Origin: Bacteroidales bacterium
GTDB taxonomy: Bacteria; Bacteroidota; Bacteroidia; Bacteroidales; Lentimicrobiaceae
Assembly (NCBI GenBank): GCA_016788045.1
Contig: JAEUTG010000013.1
Coordinates: 1 to 64,000, forward strand
Direction: 5' to 3'
Length of the DNA: 64,000 nt
Shown here: piece by piece, positions 8,191 to 16,299 of the stretch
Layout of the letters: each line of letters begins with the position of its first letter
Position numbering within the stretch: position 1 is the first letter of the stretch
Program-made: the position numbers and the translations under genes
The notes under the pieces: generated by a model
What the model was told of the DNA's origin: nothing
The model's database searches: none
The model's input: only the letters and a program-made list of their open reading frames with translations

Positions 8191-8664
8191 TCATTGTCCC
8201 TCACCCTCAAAAAACTCAAAAAGATACTCATCCTGATAAGATACACCATTCTCCAGAAGGATTTCCAGATACTCTTCTTTGAAAGTTTTTCTCCGGTGGT
8301 GTTCTTCCTGATTCATTATATATTTTGCTACGCTGTCAAGGTTAGACCGTGAATGAGAAAATGCGCCATACCCTCGCTGCCAGTCAAATTTATTGATGGA
8401 CAGTTTATTTTCCCGTATCCAGGCGTTACTTGAGGTTTTAATCATTTCTACCAGATCCGGGATAAGTTGGTTTACATTGTAACCAATAAAGATATGAATG
8501 TGGTCGGGCATAGCGCCAATGGCTATCAGTTTGTGACCATTGTTCTGCACTATGCCTGTAATGTACTTCTCCAGTTTATCTTTCCAGTTTCTGCGGATTA
8601 GAGCATTTCTTCTTTTAGGTGTGAAAACCAGATGAACATAAAACTGTGTATACGTATTTGCCAT
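8191..8664 (-). CDS. REP-associated tyrosine transposase (RAYT, IS200/IS605 TnpA-like)
   Basis: The 157-residue Y1 transposase has the HUH metal site at residues 53-57 (PDHIH) and the catalytic tyrosine in AKYIMNQEEHHR (Y115). It is of the TnpA_IS200 fold and normal length. No TnpB partner or conventional IS ends are present. Instead, five GGTGC-N3-GCACC hairpins surround the gene on both sides, the arrangement expected for a domesticated RAYT that mobilises or maintains REP repeats. The gene appears intact and monocistronic. A simple IS200 insertion is the alternative, but it would not explain the scattered hairpins. Confidence 0.85.
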   Translation of the reverse strand: MANTYTQFYVHLVFTPKRRNALIRRNWKDKLEKYITGIVQNNGHKLIAIGAMPDHIHIFIGYNVNQLIPDLVEMIKTSSNAWIRENKLSINKFDWQRGYGAFSHSRSNLDSVAKYIMNQEEHHRRKTFKEEYLEILLENGVSYQDEYLFEFFEGEGQ

Positions 8665-8705
8665 TTTTTTCAGGATTTGTTTATTATTAATGCATTAAAG
8701 AATAT

Positions 8706-8776
8706 TTCGGTGCTCTGCACCTTGTATTTATGCTGAATGTTCTGTGCTACAATTGGTACGGTGCTCTGCACCTTAA
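8706..8776. repeat. two REP-like hairpins upstream of the RAYT gene
   Basis: Two GGTGC-tct-GCACC hairpins (8709-8721 and 8760-8772) lie in the promoter-side flank of the transposase. Each is flanked by short AT-rich complementary arms (AATATTT/TATTT and AATT/AAATT). The loop differs from the downstream type (agc), and on the minus strand it reads aga. Confidence 0.6.
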
Positions 8777-8927
8777 AATTAAGGGTTTTCTGATTCAGAT
8801 TTAATCCTCCGTTTTTTTGCAAACAATTCAGGTAAATAACGGTGCACAGAAAAAAACAATGCAACCATTCCCGATAATCGATGAAGGTTCATCGCACCCA
8901 CACCAAATCCTCAACAAATCATCCTTA

Positions 8928-9049
8928 AAGGTGGAGGTGCAGCGCACCGTAACCTTTGCAGCATTCAATGCCTCCCCGGTTAAAATACACACCATCACAA
9001 TGGCACCACAGTAATTTGGACGGTTCAGGTGCAGCGCACCGAAACCTGA
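8928..9049. repeat. two further REP-like hairpins
   Basis: At 8928-8957 the palindrome is AAAGGT-gga-GGTGC-agc-GCACC-gta-ACCTTT, a stem with a symmetric internal loop. At 9022-9049 it is GGTTC-a-GGTGC-agc-GCACC-GAAACC, nearly identical to the copy at 8158. The differing outer arms, which stay complementary, argue that the stem is what matters. Confidence 0.65.
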
Positions 9050-9226
9050 TAATATACGTTTCATGGATTTAACGGAGATGAATAGACATCGGTCATGGTT
9101 GTTGAAGGCGGCAATAGACCCTGACATCAACAAAAGGATTGACCAGATCGGATTTCAAGAACCATTGAGCAAAGGCCTCCCTGCGCATCTGACAACGAAA
9201 AACAGGGATGAATCGCAAAGATTGAG

Positions 9227-9234
9227 TAATTTTG
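9227..9234 (+). promoter_or_regulatory. -7 element (TAATTTTG) of the LtaS-like gene
   Basis: TAATTTTG matches the Bacteroidota TAnnTTTG element and lies 28 bp before the ATG at 9263. A clear -33 TTTG is not seen. Confidence 0.45.
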
Positions 9235-9262
9235 GGAAGTTTTTCCACAGGTTTCTTTTGAT

Positions 9263-11122
9263 ATGAAACAAATCATTTACGCATTTTTCAGGCAGATTTT
9301 GTTCTGGATGCTCTATTTCGCATTGGCACGTACTGTTTTCATTGTATACAACATCAACCTGATACGTGTTGAAGGCGTTAACATTCAGGAGGTGTTTGCA
9401 TCGTACTGGCATGCACTGCATCTTGATTTCGCCACGACCTGCTATTTCATGTTTTTTCCGCTGCTTCTTATACTGGTTCAGACTGTATATCAGCACCGTA
9501 TTCTGGGGAAAATCAACAGGGTCTATACATTTTTTGCACTATTGCTCTATAGTCTGCTGGTCTCTGTTGAGTTGGGGATTTATCCCGAATGGAAAACCAA
9601 GCTGCCCTTTAAAGCATTTACCTACCTGAGCAACCCGACCGAGGTATACGATACTGTTTCCACAAGCATGTTTTTTTCACTGATTGGGATTTTTGTTGCC
9701 TTGCTTACAGTGTCGTATTATGCATACAACAAATGGTTTTACACAGAAGTGCCCGGATACAGGCGTAATTACCTTTTTTCAGCTGCAATGATTCTGATTA
9801 CTCCGGTGATGCTGTTTATCGGTGCCCGGGGTGGTGTACAGCAGATACCCATCAATCAGAGTGAGTCGTATTATTCGCTGCACAACATTATGAATATTGC
9901 AGCAGTAAATTCCGGTTTTAACCTGTTTATCAGTGCAATAGAGAATTACAAGAATATCGGGAAGAATCCTTATGCCTTTTTCAGCCAGGAAGAGGCGGCG
10001 CGCACGGTAAACCATATCCTGAAAACAGAGCGGGATTCCACCACTTATGTATTGACCACGAAACGGCCCAATGTGGTGCTGCTGATCCTTGAAAGCTGGT
10101 CGGCCGACCTCATTGAATCGCTGGGTGGAGAGCCTGGCATAACGCCAGAGTTTCATGAACTGGAGAAGGAAGGGATACTGTTCACCAGCCTCTGGGCCAC
10201 CGGCCCCCGCAGTGAGCAGGCCATGGGGAGCATTTTCTGCGGTTTTCCGGCGCATCCGATTTCGTCGGTTACAGTTCAACCCGAGAAGTTCAGCAAGCTG
10301 ACCACCATTACGCACAAATTTAACGAACTGGGCTACAGCACATCCTTTTATTTCGGTGGGCAGCTGATCTATGGCAACATCAAGGGATTTATGCTGCACA
10401 ATGGTTTTCACAGGATTACGGAGTTGAAGGATTTCGGCACTGACGTTATCAAAGGCAAGCTTGGAGTGCACGACGAATTTATGCTCGCAAGGCAGCTGAA
10501 TGACCTCAACAGGGAGAAACAACCCTTTTTCTCTGCACTCTTTACCCTGAGCTCACATTCCCCCTACGATCAACCCATGAAAGAAGTGCTTGAATGGGGC
10601 GACAATGAAAGGAAGTACATCAATTCGGCCTATTACACTGACCATTCGATCGGTGATTTCATCAGAAATGCAAGAAAGCAGCCCTGGTTTAAGAATACCC
10701 TGTTTATCCTGGTTGCCGATCATAGCCACAATTCTTACCGCAACTGGAGTTTCAGTACGCCGTTGTACCACAAAATTCCGCTGCTGATGTTCGGGGATGT
10801 AATCAAAGAAGAGTTCAGGGGTAAAAAGATAGACCGGCTTTCGAATCAGTCAGATCTGGCCTCGACATTGTTGCACCAGCTTGAGATTCCGGCCGGTGAA
10901 TTTCACTGGAGCAAGAACCTGTTCAACCCCTATTCCCCGCAGTTTGCCTACTACTCTTTTGAGGAAGGACTGGGATGGATCAGGCCCTCCGGTCATTTCG
11001 TGTATGATGCCAATGTAAAACATTTCAACGAGGTATCTATACCTGATCAGGAACGTGATTCGGTGATCAGAGAAGGGAAATCCTACCTGCAGGTGTTGTT
11101 TGAAGAATATATGTCGTATTGA
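9263..11122 (+). CDS. LtaS/MdoB-like phosphoglycerol transferase or sulfatase-fold membrane enzyme
   Basis: The 619-residue protein has five N-terminal membrane helices (about residues 10-195) followed by a large extracytoplasmic alkaline-phosphatase-superfamily domain. That domain begins near RPNVVLLILESWSADLIES (metal-binding E) and continues with the ATGPRSEQAMGSIFCGFP segment holding the nucleophile region and a distal VADHSHNSYR metal site. This is the architecture of LtaS and of OpgB/MdoB phosphoglycerol or phosphoethanolamine transferases. The enzyme probably modifies a periplasmic glycan or lipid head group. The usual nucleophilic Thr should lie in the TGPRSEQ stretch, where the family has a T.RG-like motif. 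The substrate is unknown. Confidence 0.8.
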   Translation: MKQIIYAFFRQILFWMLYFALARTVFIVYNINLIRVEGVNIQEVFASYWHALHLDFATTCYFMFFPLLLILVQTVYQHRILGKINRVYTFFALLLYSLLVSVELGIYPEWKTKLPFKAFTYLSNPTEVYDTVSTSMFFSLIGIFVALLTVSYYAYNKWFYTEVPGYRRNYLFSAAMILITPVMLFIGARGGVQQIPINQSESYYSLHNIMNIAAVNSGFNLFISAIENYKNIGKNPYAFFSQEEAARTVNHILKTERDSTTYVLTTKRPNVVLLILESWSADLIESLGGEPGITPEFHELEKEGILFTSLWATGPRSEQAMGSIFCGFPAHPISSVTVQPEKFSKLTTITHKFNELGYSTSFYFGGQLIYGNIKGFMLHNGFHRITELKDFGTDVIKGKLGVHDEFMLARQLNDLNREKQPFFSALFTLSSHSPYDQPMKEVLEWGDNERKYINSAYYTDHSIGDFIRNARKQPWFKNTLFILVADHSHNSYRNWSFSTPLYHKIPLLMFGDVIKEEFRGKKIDRLSNQSDLASTLLHQLEIPAGEFHWSKNLFNPYSPQFAYYSFEEGLGWIRPSGHFVYDANVKHFNEVSIPDQERDSVIREGKSYLQVLFEEYMSY

Positions 11123-11127
11123 TATCT

Positions 11128-11155
11128 TCCGGTATTTATAAACCGGTAATTTTTA
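11128..11155 (+). terminator. possible terminator after the LtaS-like gene
   Basis: CCGGT-atttata-ACCGG is followed by TAATTTTT. The stem is short (5 bp plus flanking TT/AA), so support is weak. Confidence 0.35.
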
Positions 11156-11178
11156 CACTCTGATGCCGGATATTTTAT

Positions 11179-11186
11179 TAAGTTTG
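11179..11186 (+). promoter_or_regulatory. -7 element (TAAGTTTG) of the hybrid kinase
   Basis: TAAGTTTG matches TAnnTTTG and lies 102 bp before the chosen TTG start, leaving a long leader in which no other gene is seen. Confidence 0.4.
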
Positions 11187-11288
11187 CTAAAGAGAAGAAA
11201 ATTGGGCCCGGGTTATGCAGTTTCTGATTCAGGGCATGTTACAAATGATATGGTTGATCTATTAATCAGTAATTAATTCTCCGCCGGT

Positions 11289-14123
11289 TTGAAGTTGTTA
11301 AATTCGATTGTTGGCTACATCAGAAGTAAAAGCCTCGTCAGGCTGATTACTACAGGTGTATTGAGCATTGTAGTCTTTACTGTGTTGCTGATTATTTCCT
11401 ACTCTGTTATATCAGCCTACCGGCAGTATAAATCAGATGCTGAGAAACTGAGAAATGAGCTTACCGGCAAGTATAAGATTCTGGTTAAGGAACAGGTTCA
11501 GAATGCAATAGATTACATTGATTACAACCGTTCCCTTTCGCAGGAAAGGGTGAAGCTTGATCTGAAACAAAGAGTTGATGAAGCCTGGGAAATCGCCGGT
11601 AACATCTACAATGAGAACCGTTCCTCCCGATCGGTGGCTGAGATTCAGAAAATGATCAAGGATGCCCTTCGGCCTGTCCGTTTCAACAACGGCCGGGGCG
11701 AGATCTTTATTTATACTACCGGCGGTGTCTCGGTGATGCTACCCCGCAGCAAGCCATTCGAGAATAAATTAAGTCTGGGATTGCACGACAGTCTCGGTAA
11801 TTATGTCGTCAAGAATGAGGTAGAGCTGATGAAGCAGGTAAACCAGGGTTACCTGAGCTATTATTCACATCCCGATCAGGAAGGTGAGGATTCAACGGTC
11901 TTCAAATATACTTACATCCGCAAATTTGAACCATTTAACTGGTATTTTGGTTCGAAGGATTTTATTGAGGACTATGAAGATGATCTCAAAGACATTCTGA
12001 TTCAGTGGATATCTAACATCCGTTATGGCAAAGACGGGTATATATTCATCAATACCTTCGATGGGCACGCTCTGCTTACCAACGGGGTAATTTCTGAATT
12101 CCCGGTCAACATTCTCAAAAGTGGTGATGAGAACTGGATCAACGTGTTGCAGCAACAAAAGAAGGCGGTTGAGGGAGGATCCGGATTTATTGAGTATAGC
12201 TTCAACAGGTTGTCGAGCAGGGATGTTGAACCGAAGATTTCGTACATCGGCCAGATCAGAGACTGGGGTTGGATTATCGGTGCCGGATTTTATAAAAGTG
12301 ATATTGAAGCTGAAATCAGCATGAACCTCATCAAGCTTCAGGAAAATACCCGTGATCAGATCATCAGGCTGGTTGTTCTGCTTGCCATCATTATACTGCT
12401 CACCATCCTTGTTTCGGGTTATATTTTCAGGGTTCTTAAAAAGGAGTTCAGCAGGTTCACCGATAGCTTTAAGCTGGCCAGTCTCGAAACCGGGCTGATG
12501 GATAAGGAACAGATTTCATTTTATGAGTTCAGGTTGCTGAGCGACTCGGTGAATAAAACGCTTCAGGAAAGGAATTTTGCACAGCAGGCGCTGGAGAAGG
12601 AGCAATCCCTGCTCCGGTCGCTGATTGATTCCATACCTGATTTCGTATTTTTCAAGGATACCCAGAGCCGTTATGTTGGATGCAACAAAGCGTTTTCTGC
12701 ATTCCTCGGTATCCCTGAAAGTGAGATTACCGGTCGCACCGATTATGATCTTTTTCCTGCTGAATTTGCCGAACGTTATCATGAGAATGATCATAAAATC
12801 CTCCATGATCAGAATCCTATCAGGACGGAAGAATGGACAACCTTCCCCAATGGAAGCAAAAGACTGCTGGATACCGTGAAGGTGTTGTATAAGAACCAGA
12901 GGGGAGAAGTGCTTGGGATTATGGCCATCAGCCGCGATATCACTGAAAAGGAAGAGATACAGCAGCAGTTCAGGATTGCCAAGGAAAAGGCAGAAGAATC
13001 CGACAGGCTGAAAACCGCGTTTCTGGCCAATATGAGTCATGAAATCAGGACACCGATGAATTCAATCATCGGTTTCTCAACCTTGCTTACCGAAGAGTTT
13101 GTGACCGATACTGACCGGGCAGAATATATCCAGCACATCAACCAGGCCGGAGAATCGCTGCTCAACCTGATTGACGACATCATCGATATTGCCAAGATTG
13201 AAGCAGGGCAGCTAACGGTAACCGCTGAAAACTGCAACCTTACCGAACTGATGGATGAGCTTAAAACAACTTTTACTGAGTTGATTCACCGAAGGTTCAA
13301 AACGGAAGTTCAACTGATCGCCGAACCGGCTGCCCTTACCCAGGGGAACCTGATTATCTCTGACCCGTTCCGGCTTAAGCAGGTATTAACCAATCTGCTG
13401 GTGAATGCGATGAAGTTTACGAGCAAAGGAAGTATTACTTTCGGATTCAGGCAGGAGGAAGATATCCTCAGGTTTTATGTCAGGGATACAGGCATTGGAA
13501 TTGCAAAGGAATATCATTCCATGATTTTCAACCGTTTCAGGCAGGCGCAACACGAAAATAAAAAACAATATGGCGGAACCGGCCTTGGCCTTGCAATTTC
13601 ACAACACATCATTGAACTGCTGGGGGGCCGCATCTGGGTGGAATCCGAGCCAGGAATGGGCGCTGACTTCTATTTTACCATACCCTACAAACCGGCTGAT
13701 AAAGCACCCAGACCAGCGAACTACAAGGCTAAAGACAACATTCTGCTTTATGACTGGTCGGCCAGAACCTTACTGGTGATTGACGAACTTGACTCAGGTT
13801 TCAATTTTATCAGTGCGGCGCTTTCAAGAACCGGCATCAGGATTCTGAGAGCTCATCACATTGAGGAAGGTGTAACCATGATTCGGAATACCCCTGGCCT
13901 CGATATGGTCATCGCTGAAGTGAGTAAAGAGGGTGAGGATTTGAGAGCTCATATCCGGGAAATGAAGAAGCTTAAGGAGGGCCTTGTTGTGGTGCTTCAG
14001 GTTTCGGATAACAGCGCGGAGGGGATGTCGGTTCTGAATGATTGCGGATGTGATAACCATTTGCTGAAACCGCTGAAATTCAACAAGCTGATGAACTTGT
14101 TGTCGGAATATTTCGATCAATAA
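11289..14123 (+). CDS. Cache-PAS hybrid sensor histidine kinase with a pseudo-receiver
   Basis: The 944-residue protein starts at a TTG (11289). TM1 is at about 17-43. Two Cache-type extracytoplasmic sensor modules follow (about 95-340, marked by FNWYFGSKDFIEDYEDD and WGWIIGAGFYKSD). TM2 is at about 350-375 and a PAS domain at about 440-555 (SIPDFVFFKD to AISRDITEKEE). The HisKA H-box is FLANMSHEIRTPMNS and the HATPase_c domain has DTGIGIA and GGTGLGLAIS. The C-terminal REC-like domain (about 828-944) has D832 in place and the conserved Lys (LLKPL, K927). At the phosphoacceptor position it has Glu877 (DMVIAEVSKEG) where MDxxMP is usual. It therefore probably phosphorylates another protein. 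No cognate response regulator adjoins it. The ligand is unknown; Cache folds bind small organic molecules. Confidence 0.85.
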   Translation: MKLLNSIVGYIRSKSLVRLITTGVLSIVVFTVLLIISYSVISAYRQYKSDAEKLRNELTGKYKILVKEQVQNAIDYIDYNRSLSQERVKLDLKQRVDEAWEIAGNIYNENRSSRSVAEIQKMIKDALRPVRFNNGRGEIFIYTTGGVSVMLPRSKPFENKLSLGLHDSLGNYVVKNEVELMKQVNQGYLSYYSHPDQEGEDSTVFKYTYIRKFEPFNWYFGSKDFIEDYEDDLKDILIQWISNIRYGKDGYIFINTFDGHALLTNGVISEFPVNILKSGDENWINVLQQQKKAVEGGSGFIEYSFNRLSSRDVEPKISYIGQIRDWGWIIGAGFYKSDIEAEISMNLIKLQENTRDQIIRLVVLLAIIILLTILVSGYIFRVLKKEFSRFTDSFKLASLETGLMDKEQISFYEFRLLSDSVNKTLQERNFAQQALEKEQSLLRSLIDSIPDFVFFKDTQSRYVGCNKAFSAFLGIPESEITGRTDYDLFPAEFAERYHENDHKILHDQNPIRTEEWTTFPNGSKRLLDTVKVLYKNQRGEVLGIMAISRDITEKEEIQQQFRIAKEKAEESDRLKTAFLANMSHEIRTPMNSIIGFSTLLTEEFVTDTDRAEYIQHINQAGESLLNLIDDIIDIAKIEAGQLTVTAENCNLTELMDELKTTFTELIHRRFKTEVQLIAEPAALTQGNLIISDPFRLKQVLTNLLVNAMKFTSKGSITFGFRQEEDILRFYVRDTGIGIAKEYHSMIFNRFRQAQHENKKQYGGTGLGLAISQHIIELLGGRIWVESEPGMGADFYFTIPYKPADKAPRPANYKAKDNILLYDWSARTLLVIDELDSGFNFISAALSRTGIRILRAHHIEEGVTMIRNTPGLDMVIAEVSKEGEDLRAHIREMKKLKEGLVVVLQVSDNSAEGMSVLNDCGCDNHLLKPLKFNKLMNLLSEYFDQ

Positions 14124-14124
14124 A

Positions 14125-14146
14125 AAACGGGGCCTGAGCCCCGTTT
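14125..14146. terminator. bidirectional terminator
   Basis: A perfect 9-bp stem AAACGGGGC-CTGA-GCCCCGTTT lies between convergent genes. It has an A tract on the left and T on the right, so it can serve both the kinase gene and the leftward cluster ending at 14150. Confidence 0.75.
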
Positions 14147-14149
14147 CCA

Positions 14150-14326
14150 TTACTTTGGTTCGTAATAGCAAACTTTCGGAGAGATGATTTTTTCGTCTTT
14201 CTTCAGTTTCTTGATTGCATTGTCCACATCTTTCTTATCGATGCCTGTGAGTTCTGCAATTTCACCGGCTTTCATCGGTTTACCTGCATTCTGCAGTGTC
14301 TGCATTACTTTTTCAATGGTTTCCAT
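14150..14326 (-). CDS. small winged-helix DNA-binding protein (58 aa)
   Basis: The minus-strand ATG at 14326 opens a 58-codon frame. The product begins METIEKVMQTLQNAGKPMK, continues AGEIAELTGIDKKDVDNAI and ends KVCYYEPK. The pattern helix, helix-turn-helix (AGEIAELTGIDKKDVDNAIKK), then a basic KLKKDEKI wing is a minimal winged-helix domain. It follows the DUF1015 gene by 17 bp on the same strand and ends at the bidirectional terminator, so it is the last gene of the serA-DUF1015 cluster. It may be a small transcription factor or a nucleoid-type protein. No ligand domain is present. Confidence 0.8.
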   Translation of the reverse strand: METIEKVMQTLQNAGKPMKAGEIAELTGIDKKDVDNAIKKLKKDEKIISPKVCYYEPK

Positions 14327-14343
14327 ATTCGTTTTTTTTGGGA

Positions 14344-15591
14344 TTAGTCAAGTAAATGGACCACCAGTCCGCTGCGGAGCTTGGGTTCAAACCAGGTGGT
14401 TTTTGGAGGCATGATGTTTCCTGAATCAGCGATGTCGATCAGCTGCTGCAACGATACAGGATAAAGCGCAAATGCTGCAGCCATTTCGCCGCTGTCGACC
14501 CTGCGTTTTAACTCTCCGAGTCCACGGATTCCACCTACGAAGTCCACCCGTTTGGAGGTTCGCAGGTCGGTGATGCCCAGAATTTCATCGAGCACAAGTT
14601 TTGAAAGCACGGTAACATCAAGTACACCAATGGGGTCGTTGTCGTCGAAAGTGCCGGGTAAGGCTGTGAGTGAATACCACTGATTATTCAGGTAGAGGCT
14701 GAAGTTGTGCAGGCGGGCGGGTTTGTAAATTTCATCGCCCATCTCTTTGATTTCAAATACTTTGCCAAGTTTGCCAAGAAATTCTTCTTCGCTCAGGTTG
14801 TTCAGGTCTTTAACCAGACGGTTGTAGTCGATGATGGTCAGCTGATCGGAAGGAAAATGTACGGCAAGAAAGTAATTGTATTCTTCGGTACCCTTATGAT
14901 CCGGATTGTTTTTCTTTTTTTCATTGCCAACGAGGGCGGCAGCAGCGGTGCGGTGATGGCCGTCGGCAACATAGGTAAAGGGAACCTGGCTGAAAAGACC
15001 GGTCAGCCTGTTAACGGTATTTTTGTCGCTGACTACCCAGAAATGGTGGCCGAAACCGTCGTCTGCCGTAAAATCGTACTCCGGTTCATTGTTCCTGACG
15101 ATGTCGGCCACGATGGCATCAATTTCTGCAACCGCAGGGTAGGTAAAGAAGACAGGCTCCATGTTGGCATTGGTAACGCGCACATGCTTCATGCGGTCTT
15201 CTTCCTTGTCCTTTCGGGTAAGTTCATGCTTTTTGATGATTCCGTTCATATAATCTTCCACCCCGGCACATCCGACCAGTCCATACTGGGTTTTTCCGTT
15301 CATCGTCTGGGCGTAGATATACAAACAGTCCTTTTCATCCTGAACAAGCCATCCGTTGTTGCGGAACATGGCCAGGTTTTCACTGGCTTTGCTGTAAACT
15401 TCCTCAGCATGTTCGTCGATGGATTCCGGCAGGTCGATTTCCGGTTTAATGATGTGAAGCAGTGAGTAAGGGTTGCCTTCAGCTTCAGTGCGTGCTTCAC
15501 GGGAGTTAAGAACATCGTACGGCCTGGATGCCAGTTGTCGGGCGATCTCTTTGGGAGGCCTCAGTCCTTTGAAAGGTTTTAATATTGCCAT
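14344..15591 (-). CDS. DUF1015 family protein (COG4198)
   Basis: The 415-residue cytoplasmic protein opens with MAILKPFKGLRPPKEIARQ and the RPYDVLNSREAR motif of DUF1015. Further conserved blocks are FTYVADGHHRTAAA and the PIGVLDVTVLSKLVLDE segment. In many Bacteroidota the gene sits with serC and serA, and here it lies downstream of a serA-like gene on the same strand. A role tied to serine or phosphoserine metabolism is therefore plausible. The biochemical activity of the family is not established as far as I know. The VADGHHR block resembles a nucleotide or phosphate site, but I cannot prove that from sequence. Confidence 0.85.
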   Translation of the reverse strand: MAILKPFKGLRPPKEIARQLASRPYDVLNSREARTEAEGNPYSLLHIIKPEIDLPESIDEHAEEVYSKASENLAMFRNNGWLVQDEKDCLYIYAQTMNGKTQYGLVGCAGVEDYMNGIIKKHELTRKDKEEDRMKHVRVTNANMEPVFFTYPAVAEIDAIVADIVRNNEPEYDFTADDGFGHHFWVVSDKNTVNRLTGLFSQVPFTYVADGHHRTAAAALVGNEKKKNNPDHKGTEEYNYFLAVHFPSDQLTIIDYNRLVKDLNNLSEEEFLGKLGKVFEIKEMGDEIYKPARLHNFSLYLNNQWYSLTALPGTFDDNDPIGVLDVTVLSKLVLDEILGITDLRTSKRVDFVGGIRGLGELKRRVDSGEMAAAFALYPVSLQQLIDIADSGNIMPPKTTWFEPKLRSGLVVHLLD

Positions 15592-15766
15592 AATTGTAGC
15601 GGTTAGGTTGGAGATTTATCTTATCAGCAATGATGATCTATAAAAAACAATCCATCCGGAAGGTCGGGACAGTAAAGATTCCCGGCAACCGGACGGAGCA
15701 AATGTATAGAAATTAATGCGAATCAGAAAACGAACCTTGAGGTAAGTATTTTTAATTTGTAGTCTG

Positions 15767-16177
15767 TTAATCAGGATCTTCACCGTTGATATCGGCTGCC
15801 CGCTGCAGAGATCCTATCAGGGCCCCGATCATTTTTGTCATCTCCATCAACTGCTGCCGCGAATCCTCAGCATCCTGATCTGAAAAGTAATTCAGTTTGG
15901 TTGACATGGTGGTAAAAACCACGCATTCCCGCACTGCACTTTTAGCCATCTTCAGATAATAGATAAACTGGCTTTTGTTTCGTGCTGAGCCTTCGGAAAT
16001 GTTGAGGGCGATTGCCTGTGCCGATAAATTAAACCGGGTTCCGATACTTGCCTGACTGTCGTTGGGAAACAGTGCGGTTTTCTTAATTACCCACTCAATA
16101 TAATCGAGCGATTTATGGTATATTCTTAAGTCTTCAAACCTGAAGAACGTTACTGCTTTTTCGAGTTCAGAATCCAT
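15767..16177 (-). CDS. four-helix-bundle protein (S23/23S rRNA IVS type, TIGR02436)
   Basis: The 136-residue protein has the family signature RFEDLRIYHKSLDYIEWV at the N terminus and later NLSAQAIALNISEGSARNKSQF. This is the four-helix-bundle family first named for ORFs inside 23S rRNA intervening sequences. It forms a pentameric bundle with a basic surface and is often found beside diversity-generating or mobile elements. Here it lies between the serA-like gene (122 bp upstream) and DUF1015 (175 bp downstream), so it looks like an insertion into the serine cluster. No intervening sequence or rRNA is nearby. The function is unknown. Confidence 0.85.
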   Translation of the reverse strand: MDSELEKAVTFFRFEDLRIYHKSLDYIEWVIKKTALFPNDSQASIGTRFNLSAQAIALNISEGSARNKSQFIYYLKMAKSAVRECVVFTTMSTKLNYFSDQDAEDSRQQLMEMTKMIGALIGSLQRAADINGEDPD

Positions 16178-16299
16178 GTGTACTGGTTTTGTAGGTTAAT
16201 TTTTGTATATGGTGATGCTATGATTTGGGCAGACCTGACTATGATCGCTGACAGAAACAAAAACCCGCAGCTTTGGTTTGACACAGTTTAAATTTGAAC

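Noticed and set aside
8158..9049. REP hairpins as a CRISPR array
   Set aside because: Repeats are irregularly spaced, palindromic and in both loop types. No cas genes or uniform spacers are present.
9063..9266. 67-codon frame before the LtaS-like gene
   Set aside because: It overlaps the promoter of the next gene and shows no similarity or good start context.
14707..15465. 252-codon frame antisense to DUF1015
   Set aside because: It is a shadow of a well-conserved gene on the other strand, with no known motif or promoter.
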